53,084 nucleotides of DNA from an uncultured Ellagibacter sp. Lineage in GTDB: Bacteria > Actinomycetota > Coriobacteriia > Coriobacteriales > Eggerthellaceae. Made by a program: the position numbers and the translations under genes. The notes beneath the pieces are model-generated. The model worked only from the letters and a program-made list of their open reading frames with translations. It ran no database searches and had not been told where the DNA came from. Location of the stretch: positions 1-53,084 of the forward strand of contig NZ_CAKUAL010000005.1 in assembly GCF_934636505.1 (NCBI RefSeq). The letters run 5' to 3'. Shown piece after piece: positions 1-7,307 of the stretch. Position 1 is the first letter of the stretch, and the number at the start of each line of letters is the position of its first letter.

Positions 1-191
1 AACCAGTGTAACGTACTTTCGGCATTTTTCGGCCGCTTGCCCCAAGATTTGCCCCGCACTTTGGAAAGCACTTGCATTTTATGGGGAAATGCGTGCTACA
101 CGCCCCCGCGCGTTGCCATGAAGGGAAGGCGGGGAAAGGGCGGGATTGGGTGATTTGTCTCGCTTGGGCCCCTGTCCCGCTTTGCGTGCGA

Positions 192-1040
192 CTATTCTGC
201 TCGCTTCATGCGGACGCTCATGTCGATGGGCTTGGCGGTGAAGGGCGCTGTGGTGGCCAGGCCGTCGACGCCGCAAGCCGCGTACGCCGCGGCGTTTTGC
301 AGGTTGATGCCTCCCGCCGCGATGAGCGTGAGATGCGGGTCGATCGCACGCAGCTCGGGCACAAGCGCGGCCAAATCGTCCACCGGCAGCTTGTCGAGCT
401 GGATGCCATCGACGCCCGCTTCCGCGAGGCGGCGCGCCTCTTCGGGCCCTGCCTCCACGAACAGCTTCTTCTCCACGCAGCGGCAACGAAGGGCGGGAAG
501 CGCTTCCAAGAACGCCTCGAAGCCGCCCATGAAGGTGATGTGGTGGTCGAACACGAGCACGGTCTCGGACGCGCCCAAACGGTGCGGGAAGGCACCGCCG
601 CAAGTGACCGCCTTTGTGAGCAGATCTTTTACCCCTGGCATGCTCTTACGCGTGGTGAGCACCTCGCATGCGGGGTTTCCGCTGTGCGCTGCGTCCACGA
701 TTGCGCGCGTCTTAGTCGCCACGCCCGACAGGTGGTCGCACAGGTTGAGCGACACCTTCCACGCCATATGTAGCGCCGCCGCCGCGCCCTCCGCGCGAAG
801 GAACGGCTCCCCCGCAGCGAGGCGCTCCCCCGAGCGACGCGACCACACGACGCGCGCGCCCGTCTTCCCGAGCACGCGAGCTGCCTCCTCCACGCCGGCA
901 AGCACGCAGTCTTCGCGCGTGAAGTACTCGATTTCCCCTGGCACGTCCCCGATGCCGAGAATCTCGGTTGTGAGGTCGATGTAGGGCATGTCCTCCAAAA
1001 TGAACTGGTCGATGCGGCCATCGGGAATAAACACGTTCAT
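192..1040 (-). CDS. modD: ModD-like pyrophosphorylase (molybdenum utilization protein)
   Basis: The 282-residue product has the fold signature of the quinolinate phosphoribosyltransferase (NadC) family in its ModD branch. It shows an N-terminal barrel-sandwich region, then TTRKSMPGVKDLLTKAV (about residues 125-141), and a C-terminal phosphate-binding part with DGIQLDKLP and AAGGINLQNAAAYA. NadC proteins have TTRKT/PGLR at the TTRKSMPGVK position, and the Lys/Met change is typical of ModD. ModD genes usually sit with molybdate transport genes, and its role in molybdenum use is not established biochemically. The ATG at 1040 is preceded by AGGATCC rather than a clear Shine-Dalgarno, but an upstream extension would add 37 residues without family resemblance. 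Its presence fits the molybdoenzyme island downstream. No modABC is visible, but the window edge is only 190 bp away. Confidence 0.8.
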   Translation of the reverse strand: MNVFIPDGRIDQFILEDMPYIDLTTEILGIGDVPGEIEYFTREDCVLAGVEEAARVLGKTGARVVWSRRSGERLAAGEPFLRAEGAAAALHMAWKVSLNLCDHLSGVATKTRAIVDAAHSGNPACEVLTTRKSMPGVKDLLTKAVTCGGAFPHRLGASETVLVFDHHITFMGGFEAFLEALPALRCRCVEKKLFVEAGPEEARRLAEAGVDGIQLDKLPVDDLAALVPELRAIDPHLTLIAAGGINLQNAAAYAACGVDGLATTAPFTAKPIDMSVRMKRAE

Positions 1041-1096
1041 GAGGATCCTTTCCATTTGCCGTTGCGGCGCGTTTGCCACAACCCGTTGATTCGGCT

Positions 1097-1132
1097 GTCC
1101 CGCTAATCGAAGCGAGACAGAAAAAGCGGGAC
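1097..1132. repeat. Inverted repeat in the modD leader
   Basis: GTCCCGCT (1097-1104) and AGCGGGAC (1125-1132) are perfect 8-bp arms in the 398-bp gap between modD and the divergent primase-helicase gene. On the modD strand the hairpin would lie about 57 nt upstream of the start codon. A second hairpin, GGCTTCGCC/GGCGAAGTC, lies near 1291-1315. I cannot fold either into a known riboswitch (for example the Moco RNA), so their function is open. Nothing else recognisable lies in the gap. Confidence 0.4.
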
Positions 1133-1438
1133 GAGACACCCGATGTCCCACGCCTTTGGTTCGACTCCAAGCCTAGGCTTCGGCGCACGTGCCTTCAACC
1201 TAGTATTTCGATGGGAATTATCCCCGCAAACGCCGTTATTTGAAAAACGCCGCAAGCTGAAAAAACTCGAACTACCTCGCGCGCAGGTTCGTCGGCTTCG
1301 CCCGTATCGGCGAAGTCGAGCTTGTCGTGCCACGCCGCGTTCGCCTGCGCAGCACCGCCGAGGCGCGCCCCGTGGTATCATTCCCCCGACAACGCCTTCG
1401 CCCAAAGCCAACGACCAGGCAAAACGGAAGGCAAGGCC

Positions 1439-4400
1439 ATGAAGCAGCCGTTCCCGAAGTACGCGTTTTTCAACAACGAGCTCTATGTCTCGATCAAGGC
1501 GATCGAGCCTGTCCCGACGACCGGCCGCGACGCCGCAATCGTTTGCAGGCGCGCAAGCGACAACGCCGCCGAAGCCGAGGAGCGCTACGTCAAACAGCAG
1601 CTCTGGCTCGAAGCCGCCTCCGCGGTCAACGAAACCGCGAGGTCGCGCGGCCTCGTCACATCGCAAAGCCCGGCGCACGAGAAGATTGCGCTGTTCAGGT
1701 CGCTCTTCAAAGGAAGGCCCGACGTCCATGCACACGGATTCCGCAGGAAAGACGACGGCATCGGCTACGTCCCCGCCTGCGAAAACGAATGGAAGCGCGG
1801 GGTGTGCCCTCGCGTCGAGAACGCGCATACGAAGTGCTCCCTTTGCGAGAAGCAGGCGTTCGCGCCCTTGACGGACTCCGCGATCATCAGCCATTTCAAG
1901 GGCCTGGACGACCGGTTCCGCGACGTTTTCGGCCTTTACGTGCTCAACGAGGACTCGACCACGTCGCTTCTCGTCATGGACTTCGACGAGGGCGAGTGGC
2001 AAGACGCCGCGCGCGCCGTCAGAGAGGCAGCGAAGTCGCATGGCCTGCAGGCGAGCGTAGAGCAGTCGCGCTCGGGCAACGGCTGCCACATCTGGTTCTT
2101 CTTCGAGAGTCCCGTAAGCGCGAAGCTCGCGCGCGACTTCGGCAGCGCGCTCATCTCGGAGGCGATGGCGCATGCGAAATCGGTCGGATTCGATGCTTAC
2201 GACCGCATGTTCCCCGCTCAAACGACCATTCCCGAAGGAGGGTTCGGGAACCTGATCGCTGCGCCCTTCCAGGGTCGGGCGCAGCACCGCGGCAACAGCG
2301 TCTTCGTCGACGAGCAGCTTCGCCCCCACCCCGACCAATGGCTCTTCCTGTCGAAGGCCGGCAAATTGAGCGAGGAAGCGGCCCGCGCGGTCGTCGACTC
2401 GCATGCGGGAGCGCCTCTCGGGAGCCTCCAGGACGAGCACGGTGTCCCTTGGAAGGGGCGCGCCGAGAAGCCGCTTTCGCGAGAGCTTCACGGGGTTCCT
2501 CGACATCGTCGAGTCCGACATGATCTACGTTCCCGAGTCGGCCCTTTCCGCCGAAGCCGCGAACGCGGTCAAGCGGGCCGCGGCGTTCGCGAACCCCGAT
2601 TTCTTCCGCGCGCAAGCTATGCACCAGTCGGTTTACGGGAAGCAGCGCGTGATATGCCTCGGCGAGGAGCGCGAAGGGTTCATCGCTCTTCCGCGCGGCT
2701 GCAAGCGCAGGCTCCTGAAGATTCTAAGCGACGCCGGCGCAAGCTTTCGACTGCACGACGAAAGGCACGCGGGTCCCGCCATATCCGCCCAGTTCAAAGG
2801 ACTGCTTCGGCCGGAACAGGAAAAGGCCGCCGAGCGGATGCTCGAACACGACGACGGAATCCTATCGGCGCCCACCGGGTTCGGCAAAACCGTGATCGGG
2901 GCGTACCTCATCTCGCGCCTTCGGCTGCCGACGCTCGTCATCGTGCCGCGCTGCGCGCTCGTTTCCCAATGGGCCGAAAAGCTGTCCGAGTTCCTTAGCG
3001 TCGAGCACCCGGACGGACCGCTTCTGACCCTTTCCGGAAAGCCGAGCAAGCGAAAGCGCCTCGTCGTAGGGCAAATCGACGCTGGCAAGAAAAAGATATC
3101 GGGGATAATCGACATCGCCACGTCCCAAGCCCTCATCGAGAAGGACCCCGACACGGGCGAGCCGCGCGCGAAGGGAATTGTGAAGAGCTACGGCCTGGTG
3201 ATCTGCGATGAGTGCCACCACGCCGCGGCTTCGCACCTCGAGATGATCCTGAAGGCGACGCCCGCGCGGCGCATCTTCGGCCTGTCGGCGACGCCGAAGC
3301 GCTCCGATGGGCTCGATTGCGCGCTCTACATGCTCTGCGGCCCGATCCGGTGCACCATCGACCCGAAGGAGCAGGCGGCGCAGCAGGGCTTCAAGCGCAT
3401 CCTGCGCCCCGTGTTCACGAGGGTTCGGGTGCCGGGTTGCGGCGACGGGGCGTCGTACAACCAGATTCTCGACAAGCTGTGCGCCAACGAGGCGCGAAAC
3501 CGGCTCATCGCGACCGATGTCGTGGAGGTGGCGAGGCGCGGCGGCACCCCTCTCGTGCTCACGAAGCGCAAAGAGCACGCGCGCAGACTGGCGCGCCTCA
3601 TCTCGGGCGAAGGCCGTACCGTCCACCTTTTGATCGGGGAAGGGACCGCCGCCGCGCGGCGCAAGCTGATTGCGGAGGCAACCCGCGAAGAGGCGGAAGG
3701 GCCTTCCATCATCGTCGCGACGGAGGGCTACCTTGGCGAGGGCTTCGACTTCTCGAAGCTCGACGCGCTGTTCCTGACGACGCCCATATCGTGGGACGGC
3801 AACGTGACCCAGCAAGCGGGGCGCCTGCATCGGACCCACGAGGGGAAGAGCCAGGTCGCCATCTGGGATTACGTTGATTCGAGCGTCCCCATGTTGGAGC
3901 GCATGTACAAAAAGAGACTGAAGACGTACGCGAAGCTCGGATATGAAGTCGAGCTGGCGCAACCGGGACGCGAAGAAGAGCGCGCGGAATTCGTCACGGC
4001 CGGCGACGCCGTGCGAATGCTCGCCGAGGACATCCGCGCAGCGTCTTCTTCGGTCGCGATCGTTGCGCCGCGTGCGTCCCGAAAGACCATCGAGCTTTTG
4101 GGGGCGTCGCTGTCGGACGCTATCGCAAGGGGCCTGCGCGTTTCGTGCACGCTCGCGGGAAACCCCGCCCCGGAGATTGCCGGTGTGCTCGAGAAGATGG
4201 GGGCAACGGTGCATGCTGCCGCCTCGACAGCCCATGCGGGGCTGGCGGTTTTCGACGAGGAAACCGTCTGGTACGGGACGCTTCCCCTGCTCGCGTTTCC
4301 CAGGAAAGACGACTGCAGCATCCGCTTCAAAAGCCCGGAAGCCGCCCATGACCTGCTGCAAGAGGCGCGGCTCGACGAACAGGGCCGCCAATCGCCGGGC

Positions 4401-4490
4401 GAGGGCGACATTCCCGGAGAGGAGATCCCTCGCCGAGGCGGGCGGAAAGCCGCAAGCGGGGGAAGCCAGGGGGATGGCACCGTGAAGTGA
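1439..4490 (+). pseudogene. Frameshifted TOTE-like primase (AEP)-SF2 helicase with PLD-like C-terminus
   Basis: Two overlapping frames together encode one protein. Frame 1, from ATG 1439, has a Cys-rich zinc finger (GVCPRV...KCSLC) followed by archaeo-eukaryotic primase motifs: MDFDEGE (catalytic D-x-D) and SGNGCHIWFFFE (the S-x-H motif). It remains open out of register to 2998. The true continuation is in frame 3, entered around 2480-2500, where ...KPLSRE should run into FTGFLDIVESD. One extra base explains the shift. Frame 3 then has APTGFGKT (Walker A), CDECHHAA (motif II), GLSATPKR (motif III), QQAGRLHR (motif VI) and a C-terminal PLD-like segment HAGLAVFDEETVWYGT that lacks the HxK lysine. 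This primase-helicase architecture is annotated in TOTE-type conflict systems. It may be a real mutation, a sequencing error or programmed frameshifting. The 3' end overlaps the hipB remnant by 4 bp. Confidence 0.75.
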
Positions 4491-4759
4491 ATGCGGGCGA
4501 ATCGAGAGTCGCGCACGCCGAGCTTTCCTCCAAAACCGGTATCGGAACAAGAACGATATATGCCCTTGAGCAAGGAGAAAGCAGGAATTTCGGGCTCGAG
4601 AACTACCTTAAGATCCTCGCCGCCCTTGGACTCGATATGTCAGTCGACCTGAAAGGCTCCCCTGCCGCCATCAAGCAACCTGACGATTTGGAAGCGCCCC
4701 TTGTTCCCACGTTCGAGCTTGCTGACATTTGGAAACTTGACGGATGCGGTGAAAAATGA
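4487..4759 (+). pseudogene. HipB-like XRE antitoxin remnant
   Basis: The 90-residue reading frame (GTG start, overlapping the stop of the preceding gene) carries the C-terminal two thirds of an XRE helix-turn-helix: ELSSKTGIGTRTIYALEQGE, then LENYLKILAALGLDMSVDL. This matches HipB-type antitoxins, which normally have another helix before this point, so the gene looks truncated at its 5' end where the primase-helicase gene now ends. The tail (ELADIWKLDG) does not add a recognisable domain. Its position directly upstream of a hipA remnant supports the assignment. Expression and function are doubtful. Confidence 0.6.
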
Positions 4760-5122
4760 CAGCCCCATTACGAGGGTGCTCCTCTTTCCGCGTCCATGCC
4801 CGTCGGGCTCGAGCGCGGATATCGAATCAAAACTCGCGGCAGTTCGAGACAACCCCGCTGTCGCATGGATCGATGCCGAAGAAACGCAAGGCCGATGGTC
4901 CCTTGCTGGCTGCCAGGAAAAATCTTCTCCAATTATCTTATAGGGGCAACGGACGCCCACGCGAAAAATCACTCGCTCCTGCTCGTCGCACCGGATGACA
5001 TAAGGCTCGCTCCTCTCTACGACGTTGCTTCAATCGCACCATATCGCTCGCTTGCCCCCTCGGCGCGAAAGCCGCGCTCGCGGAATTTCCCGCAAACACG
5101 GCTTTCGTCATCCTGCGCCTAA
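4701..5122 (+). pseudogene. HipA-like Ser/Thr kinase toxin, internally deleted
   Basis: Two short frames together contain HipA landmarks. The frame ending at 4943 has RWSLAGCQEK, equivalent to the HipA nucleotide-loop motif SLAGAQ-K. From about 4921 a different frame has SNYLIGATDAHAKNHS and LAPLYDVAS, equivalent to the catalytic block of HipA (N-x-D-x-H-x-K-N). In a complete HipA of about 400-440 residues these blocks lie more than 100 residues apart, but here they are adjacent and out of frame. This indicates a deletion with frame loss. The N-terminal beta domain and the C-terminal helical part are also absent. I regard this as a dead gene. The sequence from 5123 to 5199 contains nothing recognisable. 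Confidence 0.7.
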
Positions 5123-5199
5123 CGCCCGGGCATCCAGCCGGGCACATCAGACCCGCAGCACGAGCCCTCGGGGCGCGCAGCGCGAGAGCGCCCGGCGCG

Positions 5200-5625
5200 C
5201 TAATCCTTCACGTCAAGCAGCTCGATGTCGAAGGTCAGCTCCATGCCCGCCAAGGGATGGTTGAAGTCGATCGTCGCCATGCCCTCGTCGATCGAGGTCA
5301 CGCGCGCGGGGAATTTCAGCCCCTCTTCGGTCACGAAGTAGAACAGCTTGCCGACCTTGATGTCCTTCGCACTGGGAATGGCGTACATGGGACTGTGCTC
5401 GATGCGCACGTCGCTGTAGGCGCCGTAGGCGTTCTCGGGAGCGATCGTCACCGTTCGCTTCTCGCCGATCGCCATGCTCTGAACGGCTTCGTCGAAACCG
5501 TGGATGACCATGCCCGACCCGATTTGAAACTCGAGCGGATCTATGCCCTCGGTGCTGTCGAACACGGTGCCGTCCTGCAGCGTCCCGCGATAGCGCACCG
5601 TCGCAGTGCTACCGTACTTCCACAT
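5200..5625 (-). CDS. FKBP-type peptidyl-prolyl isomerase (SlyD-like)
   Basis: The 141-residue protein matches cytoplasmic FKBP/SlyD isomerases, which catalyse cis-trans isomerisation of Xaa-Pro bonds and can act as chaperones or metal-insertion helpers. Visible features are VRYRGTLQDGTVFDST near the N-terminus, FQIGSGMVIHGFDEAV (core of the FKBP pocket), the inserted-flap region around residues 70-115, and FNHPLAGMELTFDIELLDV at the end. It lacks the His/Cys-rich C-terminal tail of E. coli SlyD. ATG 5625 is preceded by GAGGTGGCAAGG, and the start overlaps the MFS gene by 17 bp, so translation is probably coupled. It is the last gene of molybdoenzyme operon A, which suggests help in enzyme maturation, though this is inference. 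Confidence 0.85.
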   Translation of the reverse strand: MWKYGSTATVRYRGTLQDGTVFDSTEGIDPLEFQIGSGMVIHGFDEAVQSMAIGEKRTVTIAPENAYGAYSDVRIEHSPMYAIPSAKDIKVGKLFYFVTEEGLKFPARVTSIDEGMATIDFNHPLAGMELTFDIELLDVKD

Positions 5626-6829
5626 CCTTGCCACCTCGCTTCTTGCCGACAACCGTGTTCACCACGAAGGCGAAGACCAGCATAAGGACGGCCGACACCA
5701 AAAACACCACAGCGTAGTCTCCCGACCCTTCAATCGACGTGACCAGCTGCACATACGGGCTCGACACGAACCCGCCCAGGTTCATCGCCATGGCGGTGTA
5801 CGCGAGCGCGGCCGACGCAACGGCAGGGGTGCACGTTATGCTCACGTAATGCGGTACGCCGGCGGTGATCGCCATATGCCCGAACGCGATGATGCACACG
5901 CCCACCACTACCACCGGCAAAGACTTCGTAACGGCGATGCCCAGGAAGATCACCGCAAGGCCGATAGCGCACAGAAGGCACGCCACGGGCAGCGTCTTCA
6001 TGCGAAGGTTCTTGAACAGCAGGCCGAAGATGGCCGCGACGACGATGCCTACCAGCGTGAACAGCGACAGAAGCTGCCCGCCCATAACACCGTCGCACAC
6101 GCCGTGGTCGATGAGCGCGCTGATGAACACCGTGAAAAACGGGTAGTCCAAAACCATCGCGACGAAGATGATCGACGTGTAGAACCAGGCCAAAGGCGTG
6201 ATGCGCGCCTTTTCGGACTTGGACTCGTCGTCCATCTTCACAAGGGGTTCCTTGTAGAAGACGATGACGAAAACCAAAACCACGAGGCCTATCGCATACA
6301 GCCAAAATGCGGTGTTCCAACCGATGCCCACGCAAATGCCGCCAACAGAAGAGGCGAACACCGCGCCGACGTTGAACGCAACGTTGCCGATGCCGTAACC
6401 GTTAGCGCGCTTGTTCTCGTCGCTGAACACGTTCGCGACGAACGCGAAGATGATCGGCTGCAAAAAGCCCAGGAACAAACCGAAGACGGCGCGGTCGACC
6501 ATCAGAACCCAAAACGGCACGGCGGCAGGCGAGAAGAACACCGGCATCACGCCGAAGACGGCCATGCCCGTCACCGCGATAGAAAGCAGCAGCTTGCGGC
6601 TGACTAACTTCCCGGCGATAAGCCCGCATATGAGCGCCGATACAATCTGCGTCAGCGAGACGATGGTCGACAGATACGACGCCGACCCCGCATCCACGCC
6701 GTACTGCTCGGCGATCGCGGAAAGGCTCGGCGCGATATAACCCATATCGGGAATGACAAAGTAAACCGCAAGGATAACCGCATATACCCCGAACGTTGCG
6801 CCCTGCTGGCGCTTCGCCGCACTCTCCAT
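5609..6829 (-). CDS. MFS transporter, operon A
   Basis: The 406-residue protein has about 12 hydrophobic segments and the layout of the major facilitator superfamily, with a charged central loop (KMDDESKSEKARI, about residues 205-217) between two six-helix halves. The start at 6829 is chosen because AGGAGG precedes it at good spacing; the longer frame to 6934 adds a polar, non-conserved leader. It lies downstream of the ferredoxin subunit of operon A. MFS carriers are found beside the soluble catechol dehydroxylases of Eggerthella and Gordonibacter and are presumed to import the phenolic substrate or export the product. Substrate specificity cannot be read from sequence. It is not a close copy of the other MFS protein at 19369-20595. 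Confidence 0.85.
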   Translation of the reverse strand: MESAAKRQQGATFGVYAVILAVYFVIPDMGYIAPSLSAIAEQYGVDAGSASYLSTIVSLTQIVSALICGLIAGKLVSRKLLLSIAVTGMAVFGVMPVFFSPAAVPFWVLMVDRAVFGLFLGFLQPIIFAFVANVFSDENKRANGYGIGNVAFNVGAVFASSVGGICVGIGWNTAFWLYAIGLVVLVFVIVFYKEPLVKMDDESKSEKARITPLAWFYTSIIFVAMVLDYPFFTVFISALIDHGVCDGVMGGQLLSLFTLVGIVVAAIFGLLFKNLRMKTLPVACLLCAIGLAVIFLGIAVTKSLPVVVVGVCIIAFGHMAITAGVPHYVSITCTPAVASAALAYTAMAMNLGGFVSSPYVQLVTSIEGSGDYAVVFLVSAVLMLVFAFVVNTVVGKKRGGKDVEVR

Positions 6830-6894
6830 GAGGAATCCCCTCCTCTTTCTATTCTTTCGAAAGTATCCTAAATCGGCACATTCGAAAAGGCGGT

Positions 6895-6928
6895 GATGCC
6901 GGGTGCCCATCGAAGGACGCCCAGCATC
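6895..6928 (-). terminator. Hairpin between ferredoxin A and MFS (possible attenuator)
   Basis: On the minus strand GATGCTGGG pairs with CCCGGCATC (one G-T wobble) around a 16-nt loop. A TTTT run follows about six bases later. It sits in the 118-bp gap between the ferredoxin stop (6948) and the MFS start (6829), so it may set differential expression within operon A instead of ending it. Strength is modest. Confidence 0.4.
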
Positions 6929-6947
6929 CCCCAAAACGATTCGAAGG

Positions 6948-7307
6948 CTATTTCACCGTGCCCGCTTTAGGAACGAAGATCGTATATTTCGTCTTCCCAT
7001 CGGCGTTGGCGACAAGCTCGGTAACCGAGCCGTATTCCATAACCAGGCTCTGGCAATGTTTCACGCAGAGGGGCTTTTTCCCCTTCCCCACGCGCTCGGC
7101 GCACAAATCGCACTGGTCGGTCGGCACCGGTACAAAATCATACTGGTATTTATCGCCCTCGATTTGCCAGGGACCGATTTTCTGCAATTTGATTCCCCAG
7201 CGATCGACGGGGTAATCATGCTCCATCTGGCAGGAAACCTCGCACGAATGGCATCCGGTGCAGAATTCGTAGTTGATCAAAAGGCCGTATGCAACTTCGT
7301 TTGCCAT
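6948..7307 (-). CDS. 4Fe-4S ferredoxin subunit of molybdoenzyme A
   Basis: The small electron-transfer protein (119 aa) has two cysteine blocks: CTGCHSCEVSC near residue 16, and CDLCAERV...LCVKHC near residues 67-85. That is enough for two [4Fe-4S] clusters. The C-terminal pattern MEYGSVTEL recurs in all ferredoxins of this window. The start codon directly abuts the stop of large subunit A (7308), so the two are translated as a unit. It should pass electrons to the molybdopterin centre of A from an unknown cytoplasmic donor. There is no signal peptide and no membrane anchor. It is equivalent to the small subunits of soluble catechol dehydroxylases and far shorter than DmsB or AthS (200-275 aa). 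Confidence 0.9.
   Translation of the reverse strand: MANEVAYGLLINYEFCTGCHSCEVSCQMEHDYPVDRWGIKLQKIGPWQIEGDKYQYDFVPVPTDQCDLCAERVGKGKKPLCVKHCQSLVMEYGSVTELVANADGKTKYTIFVPKAGTVK

Noticed and set aside
72..773. Long plus-strand frames opposite modD
   Set aside because: They are antisense shadows of a GC-rich gene; the minus-strand ModD translation has clear family motifs.
1155..1180. TTTGG-TTCGACT-CCAAG looks like a tRNA or tmRNA T-arm
   Set aside because: No matching 5' acceptor strand, D-arm, anticodon arm or CCA end could be found on either side, so I treat it as chance.
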